A DNA stretch of 64,000 nt from DATMGU01 sp035555315. Lineage in GTDB: Bacteria > Pseudomonadota > Alphaproteobacteria > ATCC43930 > CGMCC-115725. Both the position numbers and the translations under genes were made by a program. The notes under the pieces were generated by a model that saw only the letters and a program-made list of their open reading frames with translations, was not told the origin of the DNA and did no database searches. Positions 34,518 through 43,823 of the stretch are shown piece after piece; position 1 is the first letter of the stretch, and every line of letters starts with the position of its first letter. The stretch spans positions 1 through 64,000 of the forward strand of contig DATMGU010000095.1 of assembly GCA_035555315.1 (NCBI GenBank), written 5' to 3'.

Positions 34518-35066
34518 TTACTCCGCCAACCGATAGGTCGACGCGATCCGGCTGGCCTGGTCGTAGAGGCCGATCAGCATGTCCAGGGTCTGGGTCGCCT
34601 GCACGAGGTTCTCGTTGGGCGTCTTGAGCTTGGCGATCATGCTGAGCAGGATGTCGCGCCGCACCTCGCTATAGGTATCCGTCACCTTCCGCCCGGCCGC
34701 CGAGACGGTGTAGCTGGTCTGTTTCTTCGACACCGCATTGGCCTTTTCAAGGAGGCCGGCGGAGAGCAGTTTCTTCAGGCTGTACTGAATATTCGCCACA
34801 TCGTCGCGGTTCAGCAGCCGGGCGATTTCCGACAGGCTTTTCGGCATGTCGCGCATCCGGATGATGTGCAGCACCGCCGCGTCCTGGCCGCTGAGACCGC
34901 TATCGATGGCGCAGGACATGCAGTCGCCCTGCCAGCGCACGAAGGCGGCGGAAAACCGCCAGATCGCGTATTCGAACTCCATGACGGCGACTTCGTTGCT
35001 ATCGACCGCCAGATGAGATGTCTTGTCGAGCGGCGACGAACGCCCGCGATCCTGGGACAAAGCCAC
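34518..35066 (-). CDS. Winged-helix (MarR-like) transcriptional regulator
   Basis: A 182-residue protein with a winged helix-turn-helix in the middle. The block running through SLSEIARLLNRDDVANIQYSLKKL to the wing is typical of the COG5631 family of MarR-like regulators, and the C-terminal helices (YDQASRIASTYR) should dimerise. It lies just upstream of, and in the same direction as, the dienelactone-hydrolase operon, and convergent promoters for a class II aldolase gene lie on its other side. It is likely the repressor acting at the ATTTTAGCGTTAAAAT site. The start at 35066 (GTG) is uncertain; a shorter ATG at MEFEYAIWRF is possible. Confidence 0.75.
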   Translation of the reverse strand: MALSQDRGRSSPLDKTSHLAVDSNEVAVMEFEYAIWRFSAAFVRWQGDCMSCAIDSGLSGQDAAVLHIIRMRDMPKSLSEIARLLNRDDVANIQYSLKKLLSAGLLEKANAVSKKQTSYTVSAAGRKVTDTYSEVRRDILLSMIAKLKTPNENLVQATQTLDMLIGLYDQASRIASTYRLAE

Positions 35067-35151
35067 GCTCCGAATTCTATGCTTGGGTGATCCTCCTTAC
35101 AGATCGGACGAGACCACCGCAAGCCAAGTACACCGCGCGGGAGAGATCAAG

Positions 35152-35907
35152 ATGGACGAAGTGGCGCTGCGCCGGAGCATCATCGAGCATTGCCTGGAGA
35201 TGAATGCGAGCGGGTTGAACGCCGGCACCTCGGGCAATATCAGCGTGCGCTGGGGCGACGGGTTGCTCGTGACGCCGACCGGCATTCCCTATCGGGACCT
35301 GGCACCCGGGGATTTGCCCTTCATGCGGTTCGACGGGACCTGGCAAGGCCCGCTGGCGCCCTCCAGCGAGTGGCGTTTCCACCTGGACATTCTGCGGAAC
35401 CGACCGGAGGTGAACGCGGTCGTGCACACGCACCCGCCCTATTCGACAGCACTTGCCATCAAGCATCTTGAGATCCCGGCGCTGCACTACATGATCGCCG
35501 CGGCCGGCGGCAATTCGATCCGCTGCGCGCGCTACGAGACCTATGGCACGGCGGCTCTGAGCGAGGCTGTGCTGGAAGCGCTGGAGGGCCGCAAGGCCTG
35601 CCTGATGGCCAATCACGGCATGATTGCCACAGGCCCCAGCCTCGACCGCGCCATGTGGCTGGCGGTCGAAGTCGAGACGCTGGCTCGACAATACGTGCTG
35701 ACCCTGCAGCTCGGCGGCCCGATCCTGCTCGACGATGCCGAGATCGACCGGGTGGTCGAGAAGTTCAAGGGCTACGGCATGAGGTCAAAGGCGGCGCCCG
35801 ACCTGCCCCTCTCCGTCCCTGGGGCTACTACCGTTGGTTCGGCTACTTCCGCCGCAGGTATTTCGCCCCCAGATCGTAGAAGCTGTAAAGCGCATCGCCG
35901 GCGATGA
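35152..35907 (+). CDS. Class II aldolase/adducin-family protein (fuculose-phosphate-aldolase-like), altered C-terminus
   Basis: A zinc-dependent class II aldolase. The metal histidines are visible in HTHPPYS and MANHGMI, the catalytic Glu in SSEWRFH, and the phosphate-binding TSGNIS loop near residue 27. The starting ATG 35152 is preceded by GGGAGAGA. The last 35 or so residues (after KGYGMRSK) have no family resemblance. They come from a half-copy of the dispersed palindromic repeat and then from sequence antisense to the OPT gene, with which it overlaps at its 3' end. It is probably co-regulated with the lactone/aldolase operon. Confidence 0.8.
   Translation: MDEVALRRSIIEHCLEMNASGLNAGTSGNISVRWGDGLLVTPTGIPYRDLAPGDLPFMRFDGTWQGPLAPSSEWRFHLDILRNRPEVNAVVHTHPPYSTALAIKHLEIPALHYMIAAAGGNSIRCARYETYGTAALSEAVLEALEGRKACLMANHGMIATGPSLDRAMWLAVEVETLARQYVLTLQLGGPILLDDAEIDRVVEKFKGYGMRSKAAPDLPLSVPGATTVGSATSAAGISPPDRRSCKAHRRR
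35804..35824 (+). repeat. Half-copy of the palindromic repeat inside the aldolase 3' end
   Basis: CTGCCCCTCTCCGTCCCTGGGG matches one arm and loop of the repeat family at 615-657. It replaces the normal end of the aldolase gene, whose frame runs on into the neighbouring convergent gene. Confidence 0.5.
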
Positions 35908-37447
35908 CACCGGCGGCGAAGACTTCCATATCCGCCCGACGTTCCGGCGCCGTTAGCCGCGTCCAGACGGTGCGCAGCGCGACGCCGATCAGCACGGCCC
36001 AGCCAGCCGCCGGAAACGAGATCAACAAGCCGGTGGCGAACAGCACGCCGAGCTGCCGCTTCGGCCCACCCAGGAACTGCACGATGGCGCCGGGGATCGC
36101 CCAGATGAACAGCTTCCAGGCGATGTCGGGCGAGGCGCCGGCCTTGATGGTCGCGGCATAGACCTTGTCGACCGGCGGCAGGAGGTTGTTCGCGAAATAG
36201 GTCGGATGGGCGATCGCCACCACGACACCGGCGACCGCGAAGGCGAACAGGGCGGCGAAGAGTTGCTGCTTGCGCCCCTCCCGCTCGAACACCGGATCGC
36301 GGCCATAACCACGCAGCATGTAGCCGGCCTTGAGGTCGTAGCCCATATCGGCGAAGGCCGGGCCGGTGGCGGCGGAAAATCCCACCAGCAGGGTCAGCGC
36401 CAGCGGCGGAAAGCCGATCAGGATGCCCAGCACCAGCGTGATCAACGCCACCGCGAAGGCCGGGAACCAGCCCGCATGCATCGCGGCCAAACCGACGATC
36501 AGTTCATGCGCCAAGGCGGCGAAGGCGGCATAGAGCAGGAACAGCAGCAGCATGCCGGGCGTGAGTTCCGCCCAAAGCCCGCCCATCAGCGCCAGCAGCA
36601 GGGCGATCAGCAGATAGGCGACACTGCCGATGCCCAGGGAGCGCCGTACCGAGGCGCTGCTCCGCTGCGTGCCGACCGGGGTGGTGCCATCGCCGCGCAG
36701 CATCAGCATGACGACCTGCGCCAAGGCGACCAGCCCGGCCCCCACCATCATGCCATGGGGCAGATAGGCGGCGGCGATGTCGCCCTTCGGGATGAGCCCG
36801 GCGAACAACTCGCCGCCGAACAGCAGCGCCGAATAGCCCCGGACCAGGAGGCCCACGCCGAACATGGTCAACGCCCAGATATTGCCGATGAAGGCCACGC
36901 CGAAGGCCGACATCACGCCGGTGAAGAAATACGATCCACCGATGCCGACCGCGAGGCCGCCCAGCAGGACCAGACCTTTGCGACCGCCCTCGTCGCCGGC
37001 GCGGATCGCCTCCGCCGCCGCGACACCGGGCGGCCAGGCACCGCTGCTCGGAAAGATCTCGCTATCGAACATGCGGTACAGCATGTAGCCGTCGACCAGC
37101 ATGGCGATGAATACACCCAGCAGCATCGGCAGCACCAGCTCCGGCATCCCCATCACGAAGGGAATACCGATCGGCAGCAGCAATGCGTTGCCGGCCCCGA
37201 AGGTCGCCGCGGAAATAGCACTCTGCGCCAGGTTCTGCACATGCACCGATCGGTAGCGGGCGAAGGCCGCGAACGGGATTCGGGCCAGCGCCATGCCGGC
37301 CAGCGCGCCGATCAGCGAGGTGTTGGTGGTGATGCCCAGCGTGACGATCAACTGCGTACCGATGATCGCGCCGACGACGCAGAGCGGTGCGATCAGCAGA
37401 ATACTGCCCAGGCTGAAGAACTTGGGGTGAGGTCCGGAGGGGGGCAT
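35843..37447 (-). CDS. OPT-family oligopeptide transporter
   Basis: A 534-residue membrane protein with about 14 hydrophobic segments and the OPT-type signatures GQQLIV-like QLIVTLGIT and AWPPGVAAAEAI. OPT proteins take up oligopeptides, glutathione or metal-chelate complexes with protons. It lies 38 bp after the fused hydantoinase gene and is probably the last gene of that operon. Together with the 5-oxoprolinase-like fusion this points to import of a peptide or lactam, but the substrate is not readable from sequence. Confidence 0.85.
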   Translation of the reverse strand: MPPSGPHPKFFSLGSILLIAPLCVVGAIIGTQLIVTLGITTNTSLIGALAGMALARIPFAAFARYRSVHVQNLAQSAISAATFGAGNALLLPIGIPFVMGMPELVLPMLLGVFIAMLVDGYMLYRMFDSEIFPSSGAWPPGVAAAEAIRAGDEGGRKGLVLLGGLAVGIGGSYFFTGVMSAFGVAFIGNIWALTMFGVGLLVRGYSALLFGGELFAGLIPKGDIAAAYLPHGMMVGAGLVALAQVVMLMLRGDGTTPVGTQRSSASVRRSLGIGSVAYLLIALLLALMGGLWAELTPGMLLLFLLYAAFAALAHELIVGLAAMHAGWFPAFAVALITLVLGILIGFPPLALTLLVGFSAATGPAFADMGYDLKAGYMLRGYGRDPVFEREGRKQQLFAALFAFAVAGVVVAIAHPTYFANNLLPPVDKVYAATIKAGASPDIAWKLFIWAIPGAIVQFLGGPKRQLGVLFATGLLISFPAAGWAVLIGVALRTVWTRLTAPERRADMEVFAAGVIAGDALYSFYDLGAKYLRRK

Positions 37448-37485
37448 CGGGCTTCCTTAAGATGCTGGCTGGAAGGATGGGCGGT

Positions 37486-40400
37486 CTACTCGGCGGCCGT
37501 GGCTGAAGATGCGCCGCCGCCATAATCACGCTTAGCGGTATCGGGCGAGACGTAGCCATCGGCCACGTCGTCATCCAACCGCGCCCGCTGCCGCTCCCGC
37601 GGGTCGCCATAGCCGGCGCCGCCGCCCAGACACACCTCGACCATCCGATCGGTCGTCGTGAGCGTCACCAGCTCGCCGGTGCCGCAGTCGTGCACCACCT
37701 CGCCTTGCACATCCAATACCACGCCCCGGACGCCACCCCCCGCCCGGCCGCCGAACAGCCCCTCCGAAGCGATGCCGACGCCCTCGGGATAGACCGAGAA
37801 CAGGGTCGGTAGCCCGTCATCATGCAGCTTGCGCAGTCGCGTGCGCACGCCGAGACCGCCACGCTGCGATCCCGGGCCGCCGGAATCGGTGACCAGCGAC
37901 TTTTCCACCACCAGCACCGGCGCCCGGCTTTCCAGCAACTCAATCGAGGTATTCGCCGCGGAGGTCGGGTACAGCAGCGCGGACTTGCCATCGCTGCCCG
38001 CCGAACCGCCCTGGCCGCCGCCCATGAAGAAATGATCGGCGTAGAGATGGCCGTCGGGATCGCGGCCATAGATGTTCACGGCATGGGGCAGGCCGGTCGC
38101 CGCCTGCACCTGCCCCGGTGCCGCCTCGGCCAGGGCGCGGAAGATGTTCGGTGCCAGGTACCAGCCGGTCCGGGTGCGCAGATTGACCGAGGCCGGCCGG
38201 GTGCAGTTCAGGATCGAGCCTTCCGGCGCCTTCACCGTGAACGGCCGATAGCAACCGGCATTGCCGCGCACGCCGGGGCTCAGCATGCATTTCAGCGGAT
38301 ACGTCGCATGGGCCGCGGCATAGCTGTAGGTGCAGTTGAGCCCGCCCTGCGCCTGTTGTGGTGGTGCCCCGTCGAAATCCAGCTCGATCGTGTCGCCTGC
38401 CACCGTGAGCTTCAGCGGATAGCGCAGCTTGGTGCCGAGCGGATTGTTGAAGGTCTCGGAATGATAGACGCCATCCGGCACCGCCCGGATCGCGTCGCGC
38501 ATCGCCGCTTCCGAGCGGTTCTGCACCACCGCGGACAGCGCCCGCAGGTCGTACATGCCGTAGTCATCCATGAAGTGCAGCAGCCGGTCGGCGCCGAGCT
38601 GGTTGGCCGAGACGAAGGAGAAGATATCGCCCAGCACCTCGTCGCTCTTGCGCACGTTCTCGGCGAGCAGGGTCAGCAGATCCTCGTTCGGCACCCCGGC
38701 CCGGTGCAGCATCATCGGCGGGATCTGCACGCCCTCGTCATAGATCTCCCGGGCGCGCAGGCTGTCCTTGGTGCCGCCGATATCGGCGACATGGCCGACC
38801 GTGCCCAACAGCGCGACCACGCGGCCGTCGCGGAACACCGGCGTCACGACGGCGATATCGAACAGATGCCCGGCGCAGAGCCATGGATCATTAGTGATCA
38901 GCACGTCGCCGGGGCGCAGCGTCTCGGCCGGGAATTTCGCCATCAGCGCCTTGGCCGCGCGTGGCAGGGTGAGGTTGAATACCGGCATGGCACGCGGCGA
39001 ATGCGCCAGGCTCTCGCCCGTGGGATCGAGCAGGTCGCAGGCGAAATCCTGCGCCTCCGAGACGATCAACGAGAAGGCTGTGCGGCAGATCGTATGCCAC
39101 ATCTCCTCCACCACCGTGACCAGGCGCGCCCACATGATCTCCAGCGAGACCGGATCCGCCTCGATCAGCGCCATCGCCTGGTCGATCGGCGTGTCCCGGG
39201 TGATGCGCGCGGCGGCCGGTGCCGCCACGGCGACCGCGATGCGCAAGGTGCCGGTGGCATCCACCGTCACGGCGTCGCCGGGTGCGATGATGGTGGTGGC
39301 CTCCCGCTCCTCGATGATGGCCGGACCCGCCACCTCGTCACCCGGCGCGAGCGCGTAGCGGTCATAGACGGGGGTGTCGACGAAGCCATCGCCGAAATAG
39401 GCGGGCCGGCTACCCTTGCGCGCGACACCGGTCACCGTGGCATCCGCCCGCGCCAGGGTGAGCTCCGGCAGCTTGCCGCGACAGCGCACGCGCAACGAGA
39501 CGATCTGCACCGCCATGCCGGCATAGACCGCCGTGTAGCGCGCGGCGTAAGCAGTGGCGAACGCCGCCTGGATCGCCGGCATGGCCGCTTCGGTGATCGC
39601 CCCGTCCGGCAGCGTGACGTTGATCTCGTGCAACTGGCCGAACAGCCGCATATCGGCGGAGCGTTCGGTGAACACATCCTCGGCGGCGACCCCGGCCGCC
39701 AGCAGACGCGCCTCGGTCTCCGCCACCAACTCGGCCAGCACCGCGTCGATGGTCGCGGCAACACCGGGCGCGTCGAGGCGCAGCGGATGGCTGCGTACCT
39801 GTTCGAAGGAGAGCGGGGCCGCGAGGAACCCCAGCGCCGAGGCGGCACCGGAGGCCGGCGGGATCAGTACCTCCCGCACACCCAGAACCCGGGCCACCCC
39901 GGCGGCATGGGCGGGGCCGGCGCCGCCGAAGCCCACCATGGCGTAGTGCCGTGGATCCTTGCCCTTCTCGACGATATGGATGCGCGCCGCCGCCGCCATG
40001 CTCTCGACCACCATACGGTGGATGCCCCAGGCGGTCTCGACCGGCGACAGACCCAGCTCTCCACCGACCCGGGCGAGCGCCTGTTTCGCCGCCTTCACAT
40101 CGAGCGCCATGCGCCCGCCCAGGAAAAAGCCTGGGTCGTAATAGCCCAGCAGCAGGCTGGCATCCGTCACTGTTGGTTCCATGCCGCCACGGCCATAGCA
40201 GGCCGGCCCCGGATCGGCGCCGGCCGAGTGCGGCCCGACGCGCAACAACCCGACCTCGTCGATACTGGCGATCGACCCGCCGCCGGCACCGATCTCGATC
40301 ATGTCGATCACCGGCGCCTTGATCGGCAGGCCCGAGCCCTTCTTGAAGCGATGCATCCGTGCCGCTTCCATCTCCGCCGCGATCGCCGCCCGACCGTCCT

Positions 40401-41307
40401 CGATCAGGCAGGCTTTCGCCGTGGTGCCGCCCATGTCAAAGGAGATGACATCGGGCTTGCCCGCCATCTGACCGAAGAACGCCGTGGCGAGACCGCCGCC
40501 GGCCGGGCCGGATTCCAGCAGCCGGATAGGGAAGGCACGCGCCGTCTCGGGCGACACCAGCCCGCCGGCGGAATGCATGAGATAGAGCGCGCCGCGAAAG
40601 CCGCGCTGCCACAATTCCCGCTCCAGCCGCTGCACATAGCGATCCATCAGCGGCTGCACGAAAGCATTGGCGCAGGTTGTCACCAGGCGCTGGTATTCCC
40701 AAAGCTCCGCCACCACATCCGACGACAGCGAAACCGCCATGTCAGGCAGCAGCGCGCGGATCGCGGCACCGGCCGCCCGCTCATGCGCCGGGTTGCGATA
40801 GGCGTGCAGGAAGCAGACGGCGATAGCCTCCACCCCATCCGTGGCCAATCTACGAGCGGCATCGCGCACGGCGTCGAGGTCGAGCGGCGTCACTATGTTG
40901 CCGTCGCGGTCGAGCCGCTCGGCCACCTCCAGCCGGCGGCGGCGCGGCACCAGGGGATCGGGATATTGCAGGAACAGGTCGTAGATGTCGTAGCGCTGTT
41001 CCGTACCCATCTCGAGGATGTCGCGGAACCCGGCCGTGGTGATCAGGCCGAGCTTGGCGCCACGCCGCTCGATCAGCGCATTGGTGACGAGCGTCGTGCC
41101 GTGCACGATCTCCGCCACATCGGAGAGCTGGATCCCGGCACCGGTGACCAATTCCGCTAGCCCCGCCAGGGCGCCGACCGACGGATCCAGCGGCGTGGTC
41201 AGGCATTTATGCAGCCGGATATCCGCCCGCTGCTCGTCCAGCAGGATGAAGTCGGTAAAGGTGCCGCCGATGTCGAAGCCGATGCGATAGCGGCGGGACT
41301 GGCTCAT
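37486..41307 (-). CDS. Fused hydantoinase A/B (5-oxoprolinase/N-methylhydantoinase family)
   Basis: A 1273-residue ATP-dependent cyclic-amide hydrolase. The N-terminal half is HyuA-like (FDIGGTFTDFIL at residues 10-21, HGTTLVTNALIERRG, FDMGGTTAK, actin-like ATPase fold). The C-terminal half, from about residue 720, is HyuB-like (EAQDFACDLLD, ITNDPW, GHVADIGG, GGGQGGSAG). HyuA and HyuB are usually separate in bacteria, whereas the fused length matches eukaryotic-type 5-oxoprolinase (about 1288 residues). Substrates of the family include 5-oxoproline, N-methylhydantoin, hydantoins, caprolactam and acetone; which one applies is open. It overlaps the IclR gene by 4 bp. Confidence 0.9.
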   Translation of the reverse strand: MSQSRRYRIGFDIGGTFTDFILLDEQRADIRLHKCLTTPLDPSVGALAGLAELVTGAGIQLSDVAEIVHGTTLVTNALIERRGAKLGLITTAGFRDILEMGTEQRYDIYDLFLQYPDPLVPRRRRLEVAERLDRDGNIVTPLDLDAVRDAARRLATDGVEAIAVCFLHAYRNPAHERAAGAAIRALLPDMAVSLSSDVVAELWEYQRLVTTCANAFVQPLMDRYVQRLERELWQRGFRGALYLMHSAGGLVSPETARAFPIRLLESGPAGGGLATAFFGQMAGKPDVISFDMGGTTAKACLIEDGRAAIAAEMEAARMHRFKKGSGLPIKAPVIDMIEIGAGGGSIASIDEVGLLRVGPHSAGADPGPACYGRGGMEPTVTDASLLLGYYDPGFFLGGRMALDVKAAKQALARVGGELGLSPVETAWGIHRMVVESMAAAARIHIVEKGKDPRHYAMVGFGGAGPAHAAGVARVLGVREVLIPPASGAASALGFLAAPLSFEQVRSHPLRLDAPGVAATIDAVLAELVAETEARLLAAGVAAEDVFTERSADMRLFGQLHEINVTLPDGAITEAAMPAIQAAFATAYAARYTAVYAGMAVQIVSLRVRCRGKLPELTLARADATVTGVARKGSRPAYFGDGFVDTPVYDRYALAPGDEVAGPAIIEEREATTIIAPGDAVTVDATGTLRIAVAVAAPAAARITRDTPIDQAMALIEADPVSLEIMWARLVTVVEEMWHTICRTAFSLIVSEAQDFACDLLDPTGESLAHSPRAMPVFNLTLPRAAKALMAKFPAETLRPGDVLITNDPWLCAGHLFDIAVVTPVFRDGRVVALLGTVGHVADIGGTKDSLRAREIYDEGVQIPPMMLHRAGVPNEDLLTLLAENVRKSDEVLGDIFSFVSANQLGADRLLHFMDDYGMYDLRALSAVVQNRSEAAMRDAIRAVPDGVYHSETFNNPLGTKLRYPLKLTVAGDTIELDFDGAPPQQAQGGLNCTYSYAAAHATYPLKCMLSPGVRGNAGCYRPFTVKAPEGSILNCTRPASVNLRTRTGWYLAPNIFRALAEAAPGQVQAATGLPHAVNIYGRDPDGHLYADHFFMGGGQGGSAGSDGKSALLYPTSAANTSIELLESRAPVLVVEKSLVTDSGGPGSQRGGLGVRTRLRKLHDDGLPTLFSVYPEGVGIASEGLFGGRAGGGVRGVVLDVQGEVVHDCGTGELVTLTTTDRMVEVCLGGGAGYGDPRERQRARLDDDVADGYVSPDTAKRDYGGGASSATAAE

Positions 41308-42107
41308 GAGGCTCTCCTACGATGGGTCGGCGATGCGGATGCGGGTGTGGGGGATCGCAACCAGGCGGGATCGCCGAGTTCGGCTCCCAGCCGAGCGGCT
41401 GCCTCGGTCAGCAGGGCGCGCAACCTGACGCGCTCGGGCTCGGTCATCAGAGTGATCGGATACGTGACGCAGGCGCTGGCGGCCTCGTCGGTGGCGGGAT
41501 CGAGGACGACGACGGCGATCGTGCCGATGCCGCGATGGCCCTCATCCTCGGCCTCGGACCAGCCTTGCTGGCGCGCCTGGGCGATGCGCGCCAGCACCTC
41601 GGCGCGCGAGGCCGGCGCCGACGGCGAAACCGGCTCTACCGTCTCCGGCAGCAGCTTCACGAGTGCTGCGTCGGACAGGCGGGCGAGCAGGGCACGGCCG
41701 ACCGCGGTGGCGACGGCCGGCATGCGCGTGCCCGCCGGCCGCGCCACGCGCAAATCCTGCCAGCCGGGGACCATCCGGACGCCGAAGATCTCCAGCCCAT
41801 CGCGGATCGAGACATAGCCGGTATGGCCGACCACCTGGACGACATCGGCCAGCATCGCCTGCAGCCGGTCGATCAGGCGCGACTCCCCGCGCCCGGCCTT
41901 CCCGAGACCGATGACCAGCGGCCCCGGCCGATAGCGGCGCGAGCCCGCCGCCTGCTCCAGCAAGCCTTGCTCGGCCATCGCCTTCAGCAGGCGCGAGGTG
42001 GAACTTTTCGGGATAGCCAGCAGGGTCGCCGCCTCGGTCACGGACAATTCCGCCCGATCGGGACCGAAGCTACGGAAGACGCCGGCGATGTTAGCAATGC
42101 TCGACAA
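41304..42107 (-). CDS. IclR-family transcriptional regulator
   Basis: About 267 residues: an N-terminal winged helix (IPKSSTSRLLKAMAEQGLLE) and an effector-binding GAF-like domain (residues 80-250). I prefer TTG 42107, which has AGGAG six bases upstream, over GTG 42128. An inverted repeat GTTGCA...TGCAAC lies just upstream and may be its operator. Embedded in the operon between the NCS2 permease and hydantoinase genes, it probably controls the operon in response to the substrate. Confidence 0.85.
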   Translation of the reverse strand: MSSIANIAGVFRSFGPDRAELSVTEAATLLAIPKSSTSRLLKAMAEQGLLEQAAGSRRYRPGPLVIGLGKAGRGESRLIDRLQAMLADVVQVVGHTGYVSIRDGLEIFGVRMVPGWQDLRVARPAGTRMPAVATAVGRALLARLSDAALVKLLPETVEPVSPSAPASRAEVLARIAQARQQGWSEAEDEGHRGIGTIAVVVLDPATDEAASACVTYPITLMTEPERVRLRALLTEAAARLGAELGDPAWLRSPTPASASPTHRRRAS

Positions 42108-42118
42108 GAGTTGCTCCT

Positions 42119-42147
42119 GTTGCAACACTTGTTGACCCTAATGCAAC
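42119..42147. promoter_or_regulatory. Inverted repeat GTTGCA-N17-TGCAAC before the IclR gene
   Basis: GTTGCA (42119-42124, part of a perfect GTTGCAAC palindrome) and TGCAAC (42142-42147) face each other across 17 bp, directly upstream of the preferred IclR start. It is a plausible autoregulatory site. Confidence 0.4.
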
Positions 42148-42186
42148 TATCCCGCTTTTCCAAGCGCCCTTAGCAGGGTGGCCGCG

Positions 42187-43788
42187 TCACTCGGCTGGCA
42201 GGCTCTCGTGGCTGATCGGGCCGTGCTCCACGCTCGGCAGCGGCCCGAAGGCCGCGTATTTCGACAGGAAGTAAAGCAGGCCCGCCACCACCAGGTAGGA
42301 CACCGCCATCGGCATGGAACTGCCGATGCCGATGGCCTCGCCATGGATCAGGCCGAAGAAGGTGAGGATGACGCCGGCCAGGGCGAAGGCGGCGGCCTTA
42401 TGGAACTCGCGGTCGATGATGAACACGGCGATCGACCCCAGCACGATGCCGGCCAGTGTCGCACCGCCGCCCATCACCTCGAGCCCGCGATAAAGCACGC
42501 CGACCTGCTCCAGCTTGGCCATGCCGACGGCACCGGCGTTGGTGCCCGCCGCCCCCAGCGCGTTGTCGATCTGCGTCTTGCCCCAGGCGGCGATCTGCGG
42601 CAGGAAGGCCAGCACGATCGCCGGCGCGTGGCGGTGCGGCGTTTCCTGGAACGCCTGCGAGCCGATCAGCATGCCGATATAGAGCAGGATCGGCAGGATC
42701 GCGATGACCGGGATCAGCGAGCTGATCAGGGCCACGATGCCGAAACTGGTCAGCAGGATCACCACGATGCCGGTGGCCGCCGAATAGCCGATACGGCCGC
42801 CCATCGCCTTCCAGCCGGGATGGCCGATATAGACCGCGTTGATGAACGGATTGCCCATCAGGCAGCCGATCAGGCTGATCACCCCATCCGCCGTCAGCAC
42901 CCGCGTGGTCGGGAAGCTGTCCCCGGCCGCCGCGGCGCTCTCGACATTGTCCATCGCCTCGACCAGGTCGTAGATGCCGAACGGGATCGCGGTGATCAGG
43001 ATGACGCCGAGATATTTGAAGCCGCCGAACACCTCCGTCACCGCCGGCATCGGATATTGGAAGCCGAAATTGCCGAGGGCGGCGCCGACTTTCGCCAGGC
43101 CGAGATCGCCATAGCCGAGGCCGAACAGGTTCGAGCCCCAGGCGATCACCGTGCCGACCGCGATGGCGACCAAACCGCCCGGCACACCACCGAAATAGCG
43201 CACACCGCCGAACCAGCTGGCCAGGATGACGGCGAAGCACACCACGCCGATCACCGGCGTCATGAACATCTGCGCCGCCGGGCTCATCGAAATGAAGGTG
43301 ATCGAGATGCCGGCGAGCGAGCCCAGCAGGGCGGCGCGCGGGGTGATGCGGCGCACGATCGGGGCGAGAAAGCCGCCGGCCATGAGCACGAAGCTCTGGA
43401 TGAACACCCAGGTCAGCCCGGCCTCCCAAGCCTCCACGGGGTCGCCGGATTTCAGCAGGATCGGCAGCATGACGACGAAGGTGACGACGAACATATGCGG
43501 GACGCTGATGCCCGAGGGCAACGCGCAGACGTCGCTGCGTCCGGTCCTCTGCGCCAGCCGATAGGCCAGCCAGGCATAATAGACCGTGGACAGGAACAGC
43601 ATCAGCCCCAGCGCCGGCAGGATGCGCCCGAACACCAGCGCATCGGGCATCTTCAGCACGAACCGCAGGAGACCGGTCAGCACCAGCACATTCACCAGGA
43701 TATTGGTGCCGAAGCCGAACAGCGCATTCCAATCGCCGGGCACCCAGAGCCGTGGGCCCGAAGCCGTCGTCGCACGCGTGACCATCAT
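42187..43788 (-). CDS. NCS2-family (xanthine/uracil-type) permease
   Basis: A 533-residue permease with about 12-14 hydrophobic segments, resembling the nucleobase-cation symporter-2 fold, AzgA-like in length. Segments such as ALPSGISVPHMF and IPFGIYDLVEAMDNVESAAAAGD are typical of NCS2. It probably brings the nitrogen-heterocycle substrate of the neighbouring hydrolases into the cell. I chose ATG 43788, 10 bp after an AGGGAA; the longer frame to 43947 is unsupported. It is the second gene of the operon, 35 bp after the cysteine hydrolase. Confidence 0.85.
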   Translation of the reverse strand: MMVTRATTASGPRLWVPGDWNALFGFGTNILVNVLVLTGLLRFVLKMPDALVFGRILPALGLMLFLSTVYYAWLAYRLAQRTGRSDVCALPSGISVPHMFVVTFVVMLPILLKSGDPVEAWEAGLTWVFIQSFVLMAGGFLAPIVRRITPRAALLGSLAGISITFISMSPAAQMFMTPVIGVVCFAVILASWFGGVRYFGGVPGGLVAIAVGTVIAWGSNLFGLGYGDLGLAKVGAALGNFGFQYPMPAVTEVFGGFKYLGVILITAIPFGIYDLVEAMDNVESAAAAGDSFPTTRVLTADGVISLIGCLMGNPFINAVYIGHPGWKAMGGRIGYSAATGIVVILLTSFGIVALISSLIPVIAILPILLYIGMLIGSQAFQETPHRHAPAIVLAFLPQIAAWGKTQIDNALGAAGTNAGAVGMAKLEQVGVLYRGLEVMGGGATLAGIVLGSIAVFIIDREFHKAAAFALAGVILTFFGLIHGEAIGIGSSMPMAVSYLVVAGLLYFLSKYAAFGPLPSVEHGPISHESLPAE

Positions 43789-43823
43789 GCAGTTCCCTAT
43801 GAAGAGGGTTGGGCGGAAAGTAC

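Noticed and set aside
37822..41160. A 1112-codon open frame antisense to the fused hydantoinase gene
   Set aside because: High-G+C genes leave long open frames on the opposite strand. This one has no domain, is rich in Arg/His/Asp/Gln as expected of antisense translation, and the hydantoinase frame has full family motifs.
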